A stretch of DNA of 58,126 bases. It comes from Pseudomonas sp. ANT_H4. GTDB taxonomy: Bacteria > Pseudomonadota > Gammaproteobacteria > Pseudomonadales > Pseudomonadaceae. The notes under the pieces are model-generated. The model was not told where the DNA came from and made no database searches. It worked only from the letters and a program-made list of their open reading frames with translations. Within the stretch, counting starts at the first letter, position 1, and the number at the start of each line of letters is the position of its first letter. Below, piece by piece: positions 23,217 through 32,488 of the stretch. The DNA is taken from the NCBI RefSeq assembly GCF_008369295.1, contig NZ_VOBG01000031.1, forward strand, positions 1 through 58,126, read 5' to 3'. The translations under genes were made by a program, and so were the position numbers.

Positions 23217-25726
23217 TGGCACGTTTGCCGCTGTTGCGCCTGATCAGCCTTGCCCTACGCCAATTGCTGCGCGATGCCCGTGCTGGCGAATTACGCGTGT
23301 TGTTCTTTGCCCTGCTGGTGGCCGTGGCCGCCAGCACTGCCATCGGTTACTTCGGTGCACGCCTCAACGGTGCGATGCTGTTACGCGCCACTGAATTCCT
23401 TGGCGCCGACCTGGTACTCGAAGGCAGCTCCCCTGCCCGCCCCGAGCAGATCAGAAGCGGAACCGAGTTGGGTCTGGCACATGCCAGGGTCGTGGAGTTT
23501 TCCAGCGTCATCGCCACCGACAACAGCATCCAGCTGTCGAGCATCAAGGCAGTCAACGAGCAATACCCGCTACGCGGAGAGCTTAAAAGCGCCGCCGAAC
23601 CCTTCGCAGAGCAAATACCCGGCGGCGGGCCTAAGCCCGGAGAAGCCTGGGTCGAGGCGCGCCTGCTGACGGCGCTGGACATGAAGATTGGCGACAGCAT
23701 CGACGTCGGCATGAAGACCCTGCGCATGGCCCGCGTGCTGACCTACGAACCGGATCGCGCCGGCAACCTGTACAGCCTGACACCACGGGTGATGATCAAC
23801 CTGGCCGACCTTGAAGCCACCGGCGTGGTACAGCCCGGCAGCCGCGTCAGCTACCGTGAGCTATGGCGTGCGCCGCAAGCCAGCACGGCCCTGCAAACCT
23901 ACCGCGACCTGGTCAGCCCAGGTCTCGCTGCCAACCAGCGCCTGCAGGACGCACGGGACGGCAACCAGCAAATCGGCGGCGCCCTGGGCAAGGCCGAACG
24001 CTACCTGAACATGGCCAGCCTGGTGGCCGTGTTGCTGTCTGGCGTGGCTGTAGCACTTTCGGCAAATCGCTTTGCCAGTCGACGCTTTGATGCCAGCGCT
24101 CTGCTGCGCTGCCTTGGCTTGTCGCGACGGGAAACGATGCTGCTGTTCAGCCTGCAATTGACCGTGCTGGGATTGCTGGCCAGCCTTAGCGGTGCCCTGC
24201 TCGGTTGGCTGGCGCAATTGGGATTGTTTTATCTGTTGCACGACCTGCTGCCGGCAGACGTTCCGCCGGGCGGGCTGTTGCCAGCCATTGCCGGGATCGG
24301 CACCGGGCTCGTAGCCCTCGCAGGTTTTGCCCTGCCACCCCTGGCCGCACTGGGTCGCGTGCCGCCGCTGCGAGTGTTGCGCCGCGATTTGCTGCCTATC
24401 CCATCCAGCACCTGGATGGTCTATGGCGCCGCACTGTTCGCCCTGGGCCTGATCATGTGGCGCTTGAGCCTGGATCTGGTACTGACCTTCGCCCTGCTTG
24501 GCGGCGGCGTCATTGCGGCGCTGGTTCTGGGTGGCCTGCTGCTCCTGCTGTTGCAAAGCCTGCGCCGGTTGCTGGCCCGCGCGTCCCTGCCCTGGCGCCT
24601 GGGACTGGGCCAGTTGTTGCGCCACCCACTGGCGGCAGCGGGGCAATCCCTGGCGTTCGGCCTGATCCTGCTGTCCATGGGTTTGATCGCGCTGCTGCGC
24701 GGGGAGTTGCTGGACACCTGGCAGAACCAGTTGCCCAAGGACGCACCCAACTACTTTGCCCTGAACATCCTGCCCGCCGACAAGGAAGCCTTCGGCGCTC
24801 GCCTGCTGGAATTGCAGGCACAGTCAGCGCCGCTGTACCCGGTGGTGCCAGGACGGCTGATCAGCATCAATGGCGAACCTGTGCAGCAAATTGTCAGCAA
24901 GGACTCCAGTGGCGATCGCGCGGTGCAGCGCGACCTGAGCCTGACCTGGGCTGCGGACTTGCCACCGGGCAACAGCCTGACGTCGGGCTCATGGTGGTCA
25001 AGCCAACCCACCGATGAGATTCCCGGTGTCTCGGTGGAAACCAAGGTCGCCGAAAGCCTGAAGCTCAAGCTCAATGACCACCTGGTCTTCACCATCGGCG
25101 GGGAAAACCGTGAAGCCCGTGTCACCAGTCTGCGGGAGATCAACTGGGACAACTTCCAGCCTAACTTCTTCATGATCTTCCAGCCGGGAACCTTGAAAGA
25201 CCTGCCGGCCACCTACCTGACCAGCTTCTATCTGGCTCCCGGCCATGACCAGCAGATCGTCGACCTGTCCCGGGCTTTCCCGGCAGTGACCATCCTGCAG
25301 GTCGAAGCCTTGCTCGCGCAGTTGCGCAGCATTCTGGCCCAGGTCACCCTGGCAGTGGAGTACGTGCTGCTGTTTGTGCTGGCGGCGGGCATGGCGGTGT
25401 TGTTCTCCGGCCTGCAAGCCACGCTGGATGAACGTATCCGCCAAGGCGCGCTGCTGCGCGCCCTGGGGGCGGAGCGCAAGTTACTGGTCAAGGCCCGGCG
25501 TATCGAATTCGGCCTGCTGGGCGCGGTCAGCGGCCTGTTGGCGGCGCTGGGGACGGAACTGGTGACCCTGGTGTTGTACCGCTATGCCTTCGACCTGGCC
25601 TGGCACCCTCATCCCTGGTTGCTGGTGCTGCCGGTCATCGGGGCCGTGCTGATTGGTGGTGCCGGTGTATTCGGTACACGCCGGGCGTTGAATGCCAGCC
25701 CATTGACGGTGTTGCGCGAAGGCTAA
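23216..25726 (+). CDS. ybbP: FtsX-family ABC transporter permease YbbP-like
   Basis: An 836-residue inner-membrane permease. One N-terminal transmembrane segment and a large periplasmic domain are followed by two FtsX-like clusters: three or four segments around residues 265-390 and others at 400-490, a second periplasmic loop, and a final cluster at about 710-830. It works with YbbA in what is probably lipid or lipoprotein handling or another non-import task. The start ATG 23216 overlaps the ybbA stop codon by one base. Confidence 0.9.
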   Translation: MARLPLLRLISLALRQLLRDARAGELRVLFFALLVAVAASTAIGYFGARLNGAMLLRATEFLGADLVLEGSSPARPEQIRSGTELGLAHARVVEFSSVIATDNSIQLSSIKAVNEQYPLRGELKSAAEPFAEQIPGGGPKPGEAWVEARLLTALDMKIGDSIDVGMKTLRMARVLTYEPDRAGNLYSLTPRVMINLADLEATGVVQPGSRVSYRELWRAPQASTALQTYRDLVSPGLAANQRLQDARDGNQQIGGALGKAERYLNMASLVAVLLSGVAVALSANRFASRRFDASALLRCLGLSRRETMLLFSLQLTVLGLLASLSGALLGWLAQLGLFYLLHDLLPADVPPGGLLPAIAGIGTGLVALAGFALPPLAALGRVPPLRVLRRDLLPIPSSTWMVYGAALFALGLIMWRLSLDLVLTFALLGGGVIAALVLGGLLLLLLQSLRRLLARASLPWRLGLGQLLRHPLAAAGQSLAFGLILLSMGLIALLRGELLDTWQNQLPKDAPNYFALNILPADKEAFGARLLELQAQSAPLYPVVPGRLISINGEPVQQIVSKDSSGDRAVQRDLSLTWAADLPPGNSLTSGSWWSSQPTDEIPGVSVETKVAESLKLKLNDHLVFTIGGENREARVTSLREINWDNFQPNFFMIFQPGTLKDLPATYLTSFYLAPGHDQQIVDLSRAFPAVTILQVEALLAQLRSILAQVTLAVEYVLLFVLAAGMAVLFSGLQATLDERIRQGALLRALGAERKLLVKARRIEFGLLGAVSGLLAALGTELVTLVLYRYAFDLAWHPHPWLLVLPVIGAVLIGGAGVFGTRRALNASPLTVLREG

Positions 25727-25734
25727 AACGTCGA

Positions 25735-25764
25735 TGGCCCGCCCTCCTTCCAGAGAGCGGGCCA
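25735..25764. terminator. Hairpin between convergent ybbP and greB
   Basis: TGGCCCGC (25735-25742) pairs with GCGGGCCA (25757-25764) around a 14-nt loop. A T-run is lacking, so termination strength is uncertain. Confidence 0.5.
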
Positions 25765-25771
25765 CCAATGC

Positions 25772-26245
25772 CTACTTCACGTACTCGATACCAGTGATCC
25801 ACCAGCACACTTCACCACCAGGGGTCTGCACGATAGCCTCATCGTCCACCTCCTTGCGTAGCAGCGCCCTCGCCATGGGCGAGTCTATGGAGATGTAATC
25901 CATACGCTCATAAATTTCGTCGTAGCCGACAATACGAAAGCGCTTGGTCTCGCCCTGCTCATTCTCGATATCGACCCAGGCGCCGAAAAATACTTTGCCT
26001 TCCTGCTCGGGCATGTACTCAACAACGCGCATGTCTTCCAGGCGCTTGCGCAGGTAGCGCACACGGCGATCAATCTCGCGCAGCAGTTTCTTGTTGTACT
26101 GGTAATCGGCGTTCTCGCTTCTGTCCCCCAGCGAGGCTGCCCAGGTCACTTTGCGGGTAGTGTCAGGACGCTTTTCTCGCCACAGGTAATCAAGCTCTTT
26201 CTTCAGCGCTTCATGACCTTCTTTGGTAATCAGCTTGGTACTCAA
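25772..26245 (-). CDS. greB: Transcription elongation factor GreB
   Basis: The 157-residue protein has the N-terminal coiled coil (KKELDYLWREKRPDTTRKV, with the acidic tip LGDRSENADYQYNKKLLREID) and the C-terminal FKBP-like domain (SIDSPMARALL). GreB stimulates RNA cleavage by backtracked RNA polymerase. The likely start is TTG 26245, giving (M)STKLITKEGH, which fits the family N-terminus; GTG 26254 is the alternative. The gap 26246-26401 shows no gene. Confidence 0.93.
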   Translation of the reverse strand: MSTKLITKEGHEALKKELDYLWREKRPDTTRKVTWAASLGDRSENADYQYNKKLLREIDRRVRYLRKRLEDMRVVEYMPEQEGKVFFGAWVDIENEQGETKRFRIVGYDEIYERMDYISIDSPMARALLRKEVDDEAIVQTPGGEVCWWITGIEYVK

Positions 26246-26401
26246 AAGCTTCACATCCCCAGGAAATTCCCACATGTTCAGACAGCTGCCGCATCAGACA
26301 TACGGCGATGGCTAGCTGACTCCAGTTGATAGGGAGCGATAATAAATGAACGGGGGAAAGTAGCCAGACCTGATGACGACGCCCATCAGCAAAAGCACCC
26401 A

Positions 26402-27565
26402 TCAGACGGCTTCTGGATGCCCCTGCACGCCCTTATCCAGGGGTTGATCAGCCTCAGCCACAGGTTCCAGGGCTTCGTCCAGACGATGAAACACGTCCCT
26501 GAGACTGTCCCGCAAGACGGATAAATGCGCCAATCCGGTCGCCAGTTGTTCCGCTTTTTTGTGAGTCGCCACATCATCGGTCTGCAACCGAGCCGCAAGG
26601 CTATCCAGATGATGGGCCAATTCGTCCAGGTGGCGCTGCTCGGTCTGTTGCGCCTGCGCCCCATGGACCAGGTGTTCTTCACGGGCATTCAAGGTTTGGG
26701 TCAACTGCTGCAAGGCCGCATTTTTTTCAGCCATCAGCTCGATACTCTGCTGCTTCGACTGCTCCAGAAGCGCTTTTTCCTGCTGCAACTGGCAACGCAA
26801 CTGCTCAAGCGCTTCTTCCTGCTGGAGTACGGCGAGTTTCTGTTGCGTCAACTCCTGAGCCACACGGGCAAGATTGGTCAGCGTACTGTCTACTTCAAAC
26901 AGCGATGGCGGGGCCTCCCTGGCAGGCAAGGCTGGTGGTTCGTCCGGGGTTGGCGGCACCGCCTCAGTTGGCAGCGTCGGTGCGGTGACGATCATGGGAG
27001 CCTGCACTACCGGGTCGAACGAATCCGGCAATACGGGTTCAGGACGGCTCGGAGTCTTTGGAGGAGACACCATTTTCGAAGAGAAACGAATAGAGGGGAC
27101 GATCAGTTCTGTGCTTTCGATAGCAGGCAAACCGGTCACTGAAGTTCCCAGAGTGATGACCTTCATCACCAGCGCCTTCTTGATCATCAGCGAGTGGTGA
27201 TCCTCTGGCCGGGCAGGTGGCAGTTTGCTGCCCTTCAGATCAATGAAATGGTAAGGCACCTGAGCCTCTGCCGCGTTCCCGGTTTTAATGCCGGATGCCG
27301 CCGCCAGAGTGAGGATTTGCTTGAAGACGTGCATCGCCAGTTGCAGATCCTCCTTGGAATCAATGCTTCCAAGAAAATACCGCTCCGACTTTTTGCGCAA
27401 CGCCGCGATGTACACCCGAGAACTTCCGGGCTCCATTTCTTCATCCAGACTATAGGCAAGATAGTTTGAGGACGTCTGCGGTACAGCGAAACCACAGAGC
27501 AATGCACCATTAACCGGGGTGTCATGACCAGAGTTCTCAAGAACAAGAGTACGTAGAAGCATCAT
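26402..27565 (-). CDS. Unrecognised protein with proline-rich linker and long coiled coil
   Basis: The 387-residue protein has three parts. A globular N-terminal domain (about 1-150) contains VYIAALRKKSERYFLGSID. A Pro/Ser/Thr-rich linker (about 155-225) follows, then a Gln/Leu/Glu-rich coiled coil (about 230-375). ATG 27565 has GGAG 9 nt upstream; a TTG at 27643 would add a hydrophobic N-terminal segment and make it membrane-anchored. It is divergent from the Gld-type ABC operon at 27882, so a functional link is plausible. No family is recognised. Confidence 0.65.
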   Translation of the reverse strand: MMLLRTLVLENSGHDTPVNGALLCGFAVPQTSSNYLAYSLDEEMEPGSSRVYIAALRKKSERYFLGSIDSKEDLQLAMHVFKQILTLAAASGIKTGNAAEAQVPYHFIDLKGSKLPPARPEDHHSLMIKKALVMKVITLGTSVTGLPAIESTELIVPSIRFSSKMVSPPKTPSRPEPVLPDSFDPVVQAPMIVTAPTLPTEAVPPTPDEPPALPAREAPPSLFEVDSTLTNLARVAQELTQQKLAVLQQEEALEQLRCQLQQEKALLEQSKQQSIELMAEKNAALQQLTQTLNAREEHLVHGAQAQQTEQRHLDELAHHLDSLAARLQTDDVATHKKAEQLATGLAHLSVLRDSLRDVFHRLDEALEPVAEADQPLDKGVQGHPEAV

Positions 27566-27881
27566 GGAATAGGGCTCCGTTACGGTAAAACCTCCTATGC
27601 GTGCCAGATAAAAAACTGACAGCAATAAAAACGCCAATAACAAGGCAATTGTTTCAGCGCGTGATCGAACAACCTGTAGGACTTACCTTATTCAACCTCT
27701 TTGGCATTTCCAAGACCGTCTATTGAACGTACCATTTTTTAACAAACAAATACCTGGCATCACCTGATCAAGACTTTTCAATTTTTTACTTTTCGACAAC
27801 TCACAACCTGCCCCCACCCAGGTTAATCGAGGCTTCGTCAATGCAGCGATTCTTGCCAAACTTATTCAGTAGAAAAGCTTA

Positions 27882-28808
27882 ATGATCAAGATAACAAACC
27901 TAACAAAATACCTTGGCAGAAAAGCCGTCATCAGTGACTTTTCATTCTGCGCCAAAGGCCAGGAGTGTGTAGGACTATTTGGAAACGATGGTGCTGGCAA
28001 AACAACTCTAATCAAATTATTGGCTGGCTCAATTCAGCCCTGTTCCGGCCATATAAGAATACTGGATTTGGATAGTGGAACGCATCCTCTCCAGGTAAAA
28101 AAAATAATTGGCTATCAACCTGCGTCCACGGTCAGCCATAGCACCATGACAGTGGAAGGGTTCCTCAACTTCATTGCTGAAATTCGCGGGTTCCGTGGTA
28201 TGGAAAAACGCAAGATGGTTGACCGAGCCGTCGCCCGACTGGAGCTTTGGCGAACACTTAAATGCCCGATTGAAACACTGTCCATAGGGTTGAAACGCAA
28301 AGTGGCCATTGCCCAGGCCATTGTGCATGATCCCAAGCTGCTATTACTGGATGAACCTACAGAGGGCCTCGACGCTTATCAAAAAAACAAGGTCAGGATG
28401 CTCATCAAGTCGTTGACCAATGAGATGAGTGTGATCGTTGCCTCTCGCAACCCCGAAGAGCTGTCCAGCATCTGCAACCGCGCACTGGTCATTGCTGGCG
28501 GCCGTTTGCTGACAGACATCCCCCTGCCCGAACTGCAGCGCAGCTCCCGCTACTACCAGGCAGTCACACTTGCAACTGAAACCCCGCTGGACCTGCTGGC
28601 ACTGGCGGTATTGCCTGGCGTAGCCGGTATCGAAGAGGACCGGCACACGCCTAGCTGCGTGACGGTACTGGCGATGCCAGGCCAAATAATTTACCCCCAT
28701 GTCAGCGCGCTGATTGCCAATCGCCGCTGGAAAATCGACTCGTTGAGTCTGGAGTCTGGACGCCTGAATGACGTCGTTCACCAACTAAGCCAGGAGGCGT
28801 TAAAGTGA
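27882..28808 (+). CDS. ABC transporter ATP-binding protein (GldA/NosF type)
   Basis: A 308-residue ATPase with Walker A GNDGAGKTT, Walker B LLLLDEPTEGLD and a diverged signature LSIGLKRKVAIAQA instead of LSGGQ. The C-terminal 90 residues form the accessory domain common in ABC-2 exporters. GTGA overlap with the next gene shows coupling. Together with the following permease and auxiliary protein it forms a Gld-type ABC transporter. The 238-bp upstream gap is AT-rich and should hold divergent promoters; the start has only a weak ribosome binding site. Confidence 0.88.
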   Translation: MIKITNLTKYLGRKAVISDFSFCAKGQECVGLFGNDGAGKTTLIKLLAGSIQPCSGHIRILDLDSGTHPLQVKKIIGYQPASTVSHSTMTVEGFLNFIAEIRGFRGMEKRKMVDRAVARLELWRTLKCPIETLSIGLKRKVAIAQAIVHDPKLLLLDEPTEGLDAYQKNKVRMLIKSLTNEMSVIVASRNPEELSSICNRALVIAGGRLLTDIPLPELQRSSRYYQAVTLATETPLDLLALAVLPGVAGIEEDRHTPSCVTVLAMPGQIIYPHVSALIANRRWKIDSLSLESGRLNDVVHQLSQEALK

Positions 28809-29530
28809 GACTTCTACCCGTAATGCTCAAGCGTCAACTCGCCAGTTATTTTTCCACACCGGCAACTTATTTCAGTATTTCGGCTTTCTTGACAGGCAAC
28901 GCAGCACTCGGCTTCTACTCAGAAAACTTTCTTGATCAGCGAGTGACGGATCTGCATGTTTTTTTTAAGCTTCACACGTGGTTATACTTATTCCTGATTC
29001 CCTTTCTCGCCGCACACCTTTGGTCAGATGAACGCAATGAAAACGCCATTGCTTTTATGAATACACTGCCGGTGACGGCCTTCGAGTTGGTTGCAGGCAA
29101 ATTTTTCGCCGCGTGGCTGGTTTCTGGACTGGCCTTGTTATTGACCTTTCCGATAGTGATCACCATCAACTATCTAGGCACGGCGGACAATCTGGTTATT
29201 GCATCCCAGTACCTGGGCAGCTGGTTATTGGCTGGCGGTTACCTTTCGGCGGGTTGTTTTATTTGTGTACTGACACGTCACCGGCTTGTTGTTTTTACTG
29301 TCAGCATGGGTTTGTTGATCATCGCCAGCGCTTTATCTTCGGTGCTGGACGCCCTGGATCATCACGCACCTGTCTGGATCATCGAAAGTTTGATTTCCCT
29401 GAGCCCGTCGGCACGCGTTAGCGCCATCGACAACGGCCTTATGACCTTGCATGACATATTGTATTTCGCAAGTATGATCTTCGCTTTTCTCACCGCCACA
29501 AGCGTCACTTTAAATTTTAGAAAAGGTTGA
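28805..29530 (+). CDS. ABC-2 type permease (GldF-like)
   Basis: A 241-residue membrane protein with about six transmembrane helices. The N-terminus LKRQLASYFSTPATYFSISA and the loop SDERNENAIAFMNTLPVTAF are typical of GldF-like permeases. The start GTG 28805 overlaps the ATPase gene stop. It forms the membrane channel for the ATPase at 27882. In Flavobacterium GldAFG is tied to gliding; elsewhere the substrates are mostly unknown. Confidence 0.85.
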   Translation: MRLLPVMLKRQLASYFSTPATYFSISAFLTGNAALGFYSENFLDQRVTDLHVFFKLHTWLYLFLIPFLAAHLWSDERNENAIAFMNTLPVTAFELVAGKFFAAWLVSGLALLLTFPIVITINYLGTADNLVIASQYLGSWLLAGGYLSAGCFICVLTRHRLVVFTVSMGLLIIASALSSVLDALDHHAPVWIIESLISLSPSARVSAIDNGLMTLHDILYFASMIFAFLTATSVTLNFRKG

Positions 29531-29545
29531 GAAAGGAAAACCTTA

Positions 29546-31354
29546 ATGCGCAACGCCATAAACTTTAGCGTGACAATAATTGTCATACCCTTACTTTTCC
29601 TCGCCTTCAATCTGGTGTGGGCACTGAAACTTCCCAACCTGCGGCTGGATTTTTCAGAGCAAAAAATCCATAGCCTGTCCGACGCTACGAACACCCTGCT
29701 CACCTCGCTTGAGAGCCCCATGGATCTCTACTTTTTCAACTCAAGCAAACATCCCCAGAAAAGTGAAGCCTTGAAAAACCATGGCCAACGCGTTGCGATA
29801 CTGCTCAGGGAGTATGAAAGGGTAGCGAATGGCAAAATCAACCTGCACCTGATTGATCCTGCCCCCTTCTCCGAAGATGAATACAAGGCCGGGTTATTTG
29901 GCTTGGACAGTACACGAGGTTTTTTCGGCTTGATCGGTACCAGCGCGGACCATGGCACGCAAAGAATCGATTTTTTCAATCCTGAACAGGAGGCCTTTCT
30001 GGAGTATGAAATCAGCCATCTGATTCATAAAGTCGCTCACCCGGAACAGCCCGTGATTGGACTGATCTCCGGGCTGCCCATGGATGGCAGTCGGGATGAA
30101 CGTGGCAAGGCAACCGCACAGCCCTGGCAACTGCTGCAAGAAATCCGTCGGCAGTTTAAGCTCATGAGTCTGGGCCAGGAAACCCGGCATATTCCTGAGC
30201 ACGTCAACACCTTGATGCTGGTTCAACCCTCTCGACTGCCCGAGCAAACCCTGTTTGCGATTGATCAATTCGTGCTGGGAGGAGGCAAGCTGATGATGTT
30301 TATCGATCCATCCAGCGACCTGGACTCGAACGTCGAAACCCCGGCTTTATCTTCCAGCCTGCAAGGGTTGCTGGCGGCATGGGGCGTGCAGATGCCTGCG
30401 AATAAAGCGTTGGCCGACAGTCTCTACGCAACACCGGCCATTCTTGTTGGTGGGCAACTTCCCGTACGCCACCCTGCGGCGCTTACCCTGCCCCGGGAGG
30501 CGTTGGCGCAGAACGATGTCAGCGCCTGGAAACTGGACAATGTGACCGTATTGAGCAGTGGCGCTCTTATGCCACTCAAAAAAAGCCGTACATCCTTCAC
30601 CCCATTGCTCCAGAGCTCTGGGCAAGCCGCTCTGTTTGAAATTGAGCGCTTCACCGTACATGGCGCGTTTGATTCAGTGCTCAGCGAGGCGGCCGCCCGT
30701 GGTCAACGCCACGTAATAGCGGCCCGTATCCAGGGGCCGGCCTATTCTGCGTTCCCTGACGGCTTTGACGGGCAGAAAGCCCAGTTGCAGAAAGCCGCCG
30801 ATATCCATGTGGTGGTAGTTGCCGACACCGATCTACTCAGTGATCGCGTATGGGCATCCGCACAGAACAGCAATGGGCACCAAGCGCCTCGCTCAGGTAA
30901 CGCGACGTTTGTCTTGAATACTCTGGATCAACTGTCCAGCCCCGGCACGCTGATGGAGATTCGTCCTCGTACAGGTAGTCGAGAGCAACTGCAGTTGCTG
31001 GGGAAATTACGCAGGGATGCCGCACGGTCTTACCAGGAAAAGGCCACAATTCTGGAGCAACGCCTGGAGCAAACGGAAAAGGAATGGCAATCCCTGAACA
31101 ACCCATTGCCGTCATGGGGCACCCAGCCCGTCAACACCCATTCGTTGCTACAAGCACTCAACAAGGAGCGCCTGCGTTTGCCCAGGGAGCTTCATGCGCT
31201 GAAAGTAGAGGCCTACAGGAAGGTCAACACCCTGGAACGAAACGTGAAGCTGCTCAATATCATTGCATTGCCGCTGATACTGAGTCTGATTGGCCTGGGG
31301 ATTTTCATGTCTCGTCGGCGTATTCAGTATCCACCTTCAGCAGCGTTTTACTGA
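29546..31354 (+). CDS. GldG-type ABC transporter auxiliary protein
   Basis: A 602-residue protein. It has an N-terminal transmembrane helix (about 5-28), then the family signature LRLDFSEQKIHSLSDATNTL, a long periplasmic region with GLISGLPMDGS and KLMMFIDPSSDLD, and a C-terminal transmembrane helix (about 570-590) with a short basic tail. It is the third gene of the transporter operon, 15 bp after the permease. Its periplasmic part may receive or present the exported substrate. Confidence 0.85.
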   Translation: MRNAINFSVTIIVIPLLFLAFNLVWALKLPNLRLDFSEQKIHSLSDATNTLLTSLESPMDLYFFNSSKHPQKSEALKNHGQRVAILLREYERVANGKINLHLIDPAPFSEDEYKAGLFGLDSTRGFFGLIGTSADHGTQRIDFFNPEQEAFLEYEISHLIHKVAHPEQPVIGLISGLPMDGSRDERGKATAQPWQLLQEIRRQFKLMSLGQETRHIPEHVNTLMLVQPSRLPEQTLFAIDQFVLGGGKLMMFIDPSSDLDSNVETPALSSSLQGLLAAWGVQMPANKALADSLYATPAILVGGQLPVRHPAALTLPREALAQNDVSAWKLDNVTVLSSGALMPLKKSRTSFTPLLQSSGQAALFEIERFTVHGAFDSVLSEAAARGQRHVIAARIQGPAYSAFPDGFDGQKAQLQKAADIHVVVVADTDLLSDRVWASAQNSNGHQAPRSGNATFVLNTLDQLSSPGTLMEIRPRTGSREQLQLLGKLRRDAARSYQEKATILEQRLEQTEKEWQSLNNPLPSWGTQPVNTHSLLQALNKERLRLPRELHALKVEAYRKVNTLERNVKLLNIIALPLILSLIGLGIFMSRRRIQYPPSAAFY

Positions 31355-31392
31355 TCGTTGGCAGTTCTCAAGTGGTATCAGGCAAGGGCCGA

Positions 31393-31701
31393 TTAACGTC
31401 GCATAATCAGTCCTTGCCGTGCAACACGGGTCAAGTGGCGGATAACCTCGACAGCATCGGCCGCGCAGGGAGCCTGAATCACCGCCAGGTCAAAACTGTT
31501 GGTGGCAAAGCGGGCAAGTGACTCGCCGTCCTCGACAAACTGGATCAAAAAAGCCGAAGGCCGGCCGGTGCGACGGGGCCAGCCATCCAGATAACGCAAT
31601 AGCGTCGGCTGGTGCTTGCCACCCAAGAGGATTTTCGGATTGCGCTGAGTCAGGCCCGCAGTGATCGGCGCCAAGCGTAAAAGAGGGTGAGGTGCATTCA
31701 T
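31393..31701 (-). CDS. Conserved hypothetical protein, small Rossmann-like
   Basis: A 102-residue protein with a pattern like the tail half of a SAM-dependent methyltransferase (FDLAVIQAPCAADAVEVIRHL, then VARQGLIM). It lacks a glycine-rich SAM loop, so it may be a partial-fold relative. ATG 31701 is chosen for its conserved-looking N-terminus; the ribosome binding site GAGG is weak. The gap of about 250 bp up to the DoxX gene carries a hairpin at 31776. Confidence 0.55.
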   Translation of the reverse strand: MNAPHPLLRLAPITAGLTQRNPKILLGGKHQPTLLRYLDGWPRRTGRPSAFLIQFVEDGESLARFATNSFDLAVIQAPCAADAVEVIRHLTRVARQGLIMRR

Positions 31702-31775
31702 CGTGTCGTGTCTCTGCCTCAAAAGTCTGCAGGCAGGTGGGAGGCAACACCGAACCAGCGCTTTAGCGGTATTTC

Positions 31776-31794
31776 GAAACCTGGATCAGGTTTC
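31776..31794. repeat. Perfect hairpin in the gap before the DoxX gene
   Basis: GAAACCTG (31776-31783) pairs with CAGGTTTC (31787-31794) across a 3-nt loop. There is no T-run. It lies 75 bp upstream of the small gene at 31393-31701, so it could sit in that gene's leader. Confidence 0.6.
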
Positions 31795-31907
31795 TGTCGG
31801 GACTGTATTGAGTCACCTGTGGCGCCCCGCAATTAGCTGTTTAAATCGGCGCATGGGCAACATCCTAGAGAAGCCGATGGGGAGGTGTCAAGAATCCCGA
31901 TCAACGA

Positions 31908-31933
31908 AAAGGCCCGCACGGGGCGGGCCTTTG
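31908..31933 (-). terminator. Terminator of the DoxX gene
   Basis: GGCCCGC (31911-31917) pairs with GCGGGCC (31923-31929), with flanking A and T runs. It is read after the minus-strand gene ending at 31952. Confidence 0.8.
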
Positions 31934-31951
31934 GGGGAACTTGCAGCTTAA

Positions 31952-32386
31952 TCAGTTGGCGATGGCGCGGTCGGCAGACAATTTGCCAGCACCTTCGAGC
32001 AGCACCGCAACAGTACCGCCCAACAGCGCCAGGGCGAACTCGTAGCCATTGTTGGCCATGAACAAACCGTTATGGATATGCACCGAGAAGATCGCCACCA
32101 GCGAGACGATGGTGAGGCCCAACGCCGCCGGGCGAGCCAGGAGGCCGATGATCAGTGCCAAGCCGGCGAAGAACTCAGTACCGCCCGACAGCAGCGCCAT
32201 CAAGGTACCCGGTGCCAGGCCGATGCTTTCCATCCACTGCGCCGTACCGGCCAGGCCGCCACCGCCAAACCAGCCGAAGAGCTTTTGCGAACCGTGGGCG
32301 GCGAAGATGATGCCGACAAAAATCCGCAGAACCGTCAGACCGTAGCCGGCGCGAGTGGACAGAACGCTTTTGATCAATGGGCTCAT
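31952..32386 (-). CDS. DoxX-family membrane protein
   Basis: A 144-residue protein with four transmembrane segments. The DoxX signature is LRIFVGIIFAAHGSQKLFGWFGG near the N-terminus (split here across residues 20-45), followed by FFAGLALIIGLLARPAAL. The family is linked to thiol or redox homeostasis and quinone oxidation in some bacteria; the role here is unknown. AAGGA lies 8 nt before ATG 32386. Confidence 0.88.
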   Translation of the reverse strand: MSPLIKSVLSTRAGYGLTVLRIFVGIIFAAHGSQKLFGWFGGGGLAGTAQWMESIGLAPGTLMALLSGGTEFFAGLALIIGLLARPAALGLTIVSLVAIFSVHIHNGLFMANNGYEFALALLGGTVAVLLEGAGKLSADRAIAN

Positions 32387-32488
32387 GCTGGGAATCCTTT
32401 TCAAGGTAGGGTGGGTTGGCCGCTATATTAATCAGTTTATGCAATGATAAAATCCGAAATATCGCCTTATTAATATCTAATTTGTCGA

